The notes under the pieces are model-generated. The model saw nothing but the letters and a program-made list of their open reading frames with translations, ran no database searches and had not been told where the DNA came from. The translations under genes and the position numbers were made by a program. 64,000 nucleotides of DNA. Origin: Phycisphaerales bacterium. GTDB taxonomy: Bacteria; Planctomycetota; Phycisphaerae; UBA1845; Fen-1342. The stretch covers positions 3,410,001-3,474,000 of the forward strand of contig JADJXS010000001.1 in NCBI GenBank assembly GCA_016710275.1, given 5' to 3'. Of the stretch, positions 61,449 through 64,000 are shown one piece after another (the first letter of the stretch is position 1; each line of letters opens with the position of its first letter).

Positions 61449-61982
61449 ATGGCCGGCCGGCTGCTCATTATCGCGCTGATCCTGACGCACGCGACCGTGC
61501 GCGATCCGCGCTGCATCTGCATCGCTGACTGCGGCCCCGGCCGAGGCGCAATCTGTTGCGTCGGCGTGGTCGGATCGAGCAACTGCGCGCCGGCTTCAGA
61601 CCCGGCGAGCGACTGCTGCGGCACCGGCTCCGCCTGCTGTGATGCGCCGCCCGCCTGTTGCGACTCCGACTCAGGCAATCAGGCCGCACCCTCGACCTGT
61701 TGTGCGCCGGACAATCCCTCGGATTGCGACGCCTGCCCGGAGGACGGCTGTCCGCCCGGCTGCTGCGTGGTTCGGTGTATTCCATGTGCACCGCTGGGAC
61801 AGGAGCCGGTCGTTCCCTCGCCGGCCGTCGCCCCGGGCGAATTCACGGATGGCCCCTCGTGGCCCGTCCCGATCTTGTTCGCATCCGCCGAGCGCATTTC
61901 CGCATCAAACGGTGCTTCTGAGAGCGCACTGGCTCCGACTCAGAATCTGCGCCGCGCGCGATTGAACGTCTGGCTGAATTGA
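61449..61982 (+). CDS. Exported cysteine-rich protein
   Basis: 177 residues, ATG 61449. A short hydrophobic signal (LLIIALILTHATV) precedes a region packed with cysteines, many as CC pairs: RCICIADC, AICCVG, DCCGTGSACCDAPPACC, STCCAPDN, GCPPGCCVVRCIPC. The last 60 residues have no cysteine. The spacing does not match a known toxin or metallothionein family. A role in metal binding or in disulfide-linked surface structure is a guess. It has its own promoter, and a second cysteine-rich gene follows. Confidence 0.7.
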   Translation: MAGRLLIIALILTHATVRDPRCICIADCGPGRGAICCVGVVGSSNCAPASDPASDCCGTGSACCDAPPACCDSDSGNQAAPSTCCAPDNPSDCDACPEDGCPPGCCVVRCIPCAPLGQEPVVPSPAVAPGEFTDGPSWPVPILFASAERISASNGASESALAPTQNLRRARLNVWLN

Positions 61983-62175
61983 CCTTCTCTGCGGGCGTCC
62001 ATCCCGGATGCTCAGGTTCCCGAGTGACAAAGACCGGCTCGCAACGGATCGAGCAACTCCGTGCGCATGTTTCGGGTTGCGACGTCGCGGCCTGATGTGA
62101 CGGGGCGAGCCTTGCGAGAGAGGAACCGTTCGAGCGCCGCATGGCGGCGGTTCGAACCAGAACAGGAGATTCCCC

Positions 62176-62364
62176 ATGACGCGTCGCGTCATTTTTTCCG
62201 CCATTGCGCTCCTCGGCAGCGCGTCGGCCCTGGCGTTCGTTCCCTATTTCCGCGGCCCGGCGATGGCGTCGGCCAATTGCCCGTGTGACACCTGCACCTG
62301 CTGCGACTGCGGGCCGGCCTGCGACTGCGGCAGCGCCTGCGATTGCTGCGGCTGCTGCGGGTAA
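62176..62364 (+). CDS. Small exported cysteine-rich peptide
   Basis: 62 residues with AGGAGA 7-8 nt before ATG 62176. A signal peptide (FSAIALLGSASALA) is followed by a mature peptide whose last 29 residues hold 13 cysteines, ending GSACDCCGCCG. The pattern of C-x-C, CC and D-C units resembles metallothioneins, but it carries an export signal. A terminator follows directly. Such short genes are easily missed; the strong ribosome site and terminator support it. Confidence 0.72.
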   Translation: MTRRVIFSAIALLGSASALAFVPYFRGPAMASANCPCDTCTCCDCGPACDCGSACDCCGCCG

Positions 62365-62391
62365 CTGCACGGCCGTCTGAATCCGTGACAC

Positions 62392-62443
62392 GCCGACCGC
62401 CGCGCCGGGCGCGAATTGTGCCCGTCGCGGCGGCGGCCATTTT
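62392..62443 (+). terminator. Intrinsic terminator of the Cys-rich peptide gene
   Basis: CCGCCGCG (62397-62404) pairs with CGCGGCGG (62426-62433). The stem is prolonged inwards by CGGGC/GCCCG after one mismatch. GCCATTTT follows. Confidence 0.55.
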
Positions 62444-62638
62444 CAAGCCGAGGAGTGCCCCGGCCGATGGGGCATGCGAGCGTGCAGCGGCGCTGGTGCG
62501 CACCTGCCGCGGGTGGTCGCGCAGGGATTGCGGCTTGACACGGCGCGACGCACTCAAAATACTGCGCCCAGCGCTCCAGGAGAGCGAAATCGAATGCTGT
62601 TCCTACACCCTGCTCCCGCAAACGACAGGAACTCCGGA

Positions 62639-63409
62639 ATGTCGCGCGTTCTGACCCGCCTTGCGAAAACGTCGCCGGCGGACATTTGGAAGTTCCTTTC
62701 CGACCCGGGAATGATCCCGGTTCTGATGTCCGCGCCTCCGTCGAGCGCACCCATCGACGCGGTCGCGCGGCTCTTCCCGGACGCGCCGAGCGAACAGCTC
62801 GCCGCGCTGCGTCTGCAATTCCTGATGGACCACGATTTTTTCCGCGCGGTGGACCAGAACATGGTTCCGCGGCGGCATCGCCGAGCCGTGTGGCGCGACT
62901 GGTACGAATTCCTCTATATGCTCGTCCGCATCCTCAAGCCCGGCGTATTCGTCGAGACGGGCGTGTTTGACGGGCAGTCCAGCAGCGTGATTCTGCGGGC
63001 AATGGAGGAGAACGGCCGCGGGAAGTTGATCTCGATCGACCTGCCCGCAACCGACGCCATCGCCGGCTCGACGCACCGCATGCTGGAGACGACGCTGCCG
63101 CCGGGCTGCCAGCCGGGGTGGGTCGTGCCCGAGTATCTGCGCGGCCGGTACGACCTTCGCTTCGGCGACGCGCGCGTCCTGCTGCCGGAGGCGTTCAAGT
63201 CCTTCCCCGAGGTGGACGTCTTCTTTCACGACAGCCTGCACACCTATGACCACATGTACTTCGAGTACACCTGCGCCTGGCCGCACGTGGCCCGCGGCGG
63301 GCTGGTCATCAGCGACGACATTTTCTGGAGCAAGGCGTTTCACCAATTCTGCCGCGAAAACAACCGCCCCTACGTGCGCGTCGGTGGCTTCGGCGGCATG
63401 CGCAAGTAG
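62639..63409 (+). CDS. Class I SAM-dependent methyltransferase
   Basis: 256 residues from ATG 62639 (AGGAA 8 nt upstream); ATG 62594, also in frame with AGGAGAG upstream, would add 15 residues. The SAM-binding motif I is GVFVETGVFDGQSSSVILRAM, motif II ends KLISIDLP, and the late motif DVFFHDSLHTYDHM with GGLVISDD is typical of Methyltransf_24-like enzymes. These act on small molecules, sugars or cephalosporin-type substrates. The substrate here is unknown. Confidence 0.82.
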   Translation: MSRVLTRLAKTSPADIWKFLSDPGMIPVLMSAPPSSAPIDAVARLFPDAPSEQLAALRLQFLMDHDFFRAVDQNMVPRRHRRAVWRDWYEFLYMLVRILKPGVFVETGVFDGQSSSVILRAMEENGRGKLISIDLPATDAIAGSTHRMLETTLPPGCQPGWVVPEYLRGRYDLRFGDARVLLPEAFKSFPEVDVFFHDSLHTYDHMYFEYTCAWPHVARGGLVISDDIFWSKAFHQFCRENNRPYVRVGGFGGMRK

Positions 63410-63665
63410 CCCCACAGCGCGGCGCGCTTCCGATCGATCAAGACGGCGCCTGAACTCCGGCCCGCTGCTCGGCGGCCGATATCCAAGCGCCAACTGCGCG
63501 CAGAGCCGGAAATCCCCGCACCCTGACCGCGGGAACGTGATGACCCGCTTGCGCGGCCCCCCTGCGTGCCGAAGCGGGCGTTCCACACCCGGCATCCCCC
63601 GTACTCATTGCTCGCGCGCATCGGGACGATAAGCAAGGGGGGCGGGAGTCTGCGCGGGAGGAATC

Positions 63666-64000
63666 ATGGGGGCCACGTCGCTCGCAGCACCGACCGACGC
63701 GCGGATCGAGTCCCTGCTCGACTCGCTGGAGATTCTGCCGACCTCGCTGGTCAGCGCAGCGCGGGTTCTGGATCTCACGAACGATTCCGATTCCGACATG
63801 TCCGATTTCGCCGACGCCGTCGGCATCGACCCCGCGCTCACCGCCAAGGTGCTGGCGCTGGTCAACTCCGCATTTTACGGCGTCTCGCGCACCGTCACCA
63901 ACGTTCGGCAGGCGGTCACGCTGATCGGCACTCACAACCTGCGCGTGCTGTCGGTGACCTATTGCCTGGCCGGGCTGCATCACCAGTGGCGGCTGCCGCA
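63666..64000 (+). CDS. HDOD-domain protein, 3' end beyond window
   Basis: 111 codons visible. ATG 63666 has a very good GGGAGGAATC ribosome site. After a short leader the HDOD domain begins: LEILPTSLVSAARVLDLTN, DFADAVGIDPALTAKVLALVNSAFYG and VRQAVTLIGTHNLRVLSV. HDOD is a non-catalytic HD-like fold used in signalling. Whether a GGDEF, kinase or other output domain follows cannot be seen. Confidence 0.88.
   Translation, partial: MGATSLAAPTDARIESLLDSLEILPTSLVSAARVLDLTNDSDSDMSDFADAVGIDPALTAKVLALVNSAFYGVSRTVTNVRQAVTLIGTHNLRVLSVTYCLAGLHHQWRLP

Overview
The window is GC-rich bacterial chromosome, most likely from a member of the Planctomycetota. Pointers are two secreted proteins ending in dockerin-like NNFDIDPFV modules, many large signal-peptide proteins of unknown role, VCBS/FG-GAP and NHL proteins, a DUF4139 protein, and a Gram-negative envelope toolkit (MurG, Kdo transferase WaaA, many lipoproteins). 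The phylum call is an inference from gene style; no rRNA is present.

Host backbone, left part (1-39.6 kb): a beta-CASP metallo-beta-lactamase gene (cut by the left edge), infC and thrS on the minus strand; a secreted helical protein; tRNA-Glu(CUC) with its own promoter and terminator; bifunctional nuclease and a hydrolase-like lipoprotein; a dockerin-type secreted protein behind a TPR lipoprotein; a thioredoxin-like lipoprotein / NHL lipoprotein / tatC operon; a redoxin; a GNAT protein; dnaA; a PHP phosphoesterase; a coupled cluster of secreted protein, GlcF-like FeS protein and ABC ATPase; a subtilase; murG; an FG-GAP protein; a DUF4139 protein; NAD kinase and a sigma factor; waaA; an M42 peptidase; a membrane protein coupled to guaA; and a nucleotide-sugar epimerase.

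Integrated island (39,687-55,861, about 16.2 kb): it sits in the 3' end of a tRNA gene with a UAA anticodon and is bounded by a perfect 24-bp direct repeat of that tRNA end. All convincing genes lie on the minus strand: hsdM, a 1.6-kb repeat-filled gap, hsdS, two small coupled ORFs, a large unknown protein with a PLD-like segment, a 45-codon ORF coupled to hsdR, hsdR, an unknown HTH-ended protein, an excisionase-type HTH, a primase/helicase, an XRE regulator and a tyrosine integrase. It reads as a satellite-like or integrative element carrying a type I restriction system with extra embedded genes. The integrase reading frame runs through the attachment core into the tRNA. If the two att cores are joined as in an excised circle, the frame instead continues for another 101 codons at the far end of the island, so integration would swap the integrase C-terminus.

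Right part (55.9-64 kb): an HtrA/DegP protease; a darT-darG toxin-antitoxin module placed between two 92-bp direct repeats that duplicate the 3' end of a ROK kinase gene; the ROK kinase; a small membrane protein; two consecutive secreted cysteine-rich proteins; a methyltransferase; and the start of an HDOD protein cut by the right edge.

Pieces resembling the HsdS C-terminal tail (consensus SGELRIADAEKIVG) occur four times. Three of them (behind hsdS, before hsdR, before darT) directly abut or overlap the start of another gene. This suggests that the hsdS 3' end has been a joining point for defence cargo. No CRISPR array, rRNA or transposase was recognised.
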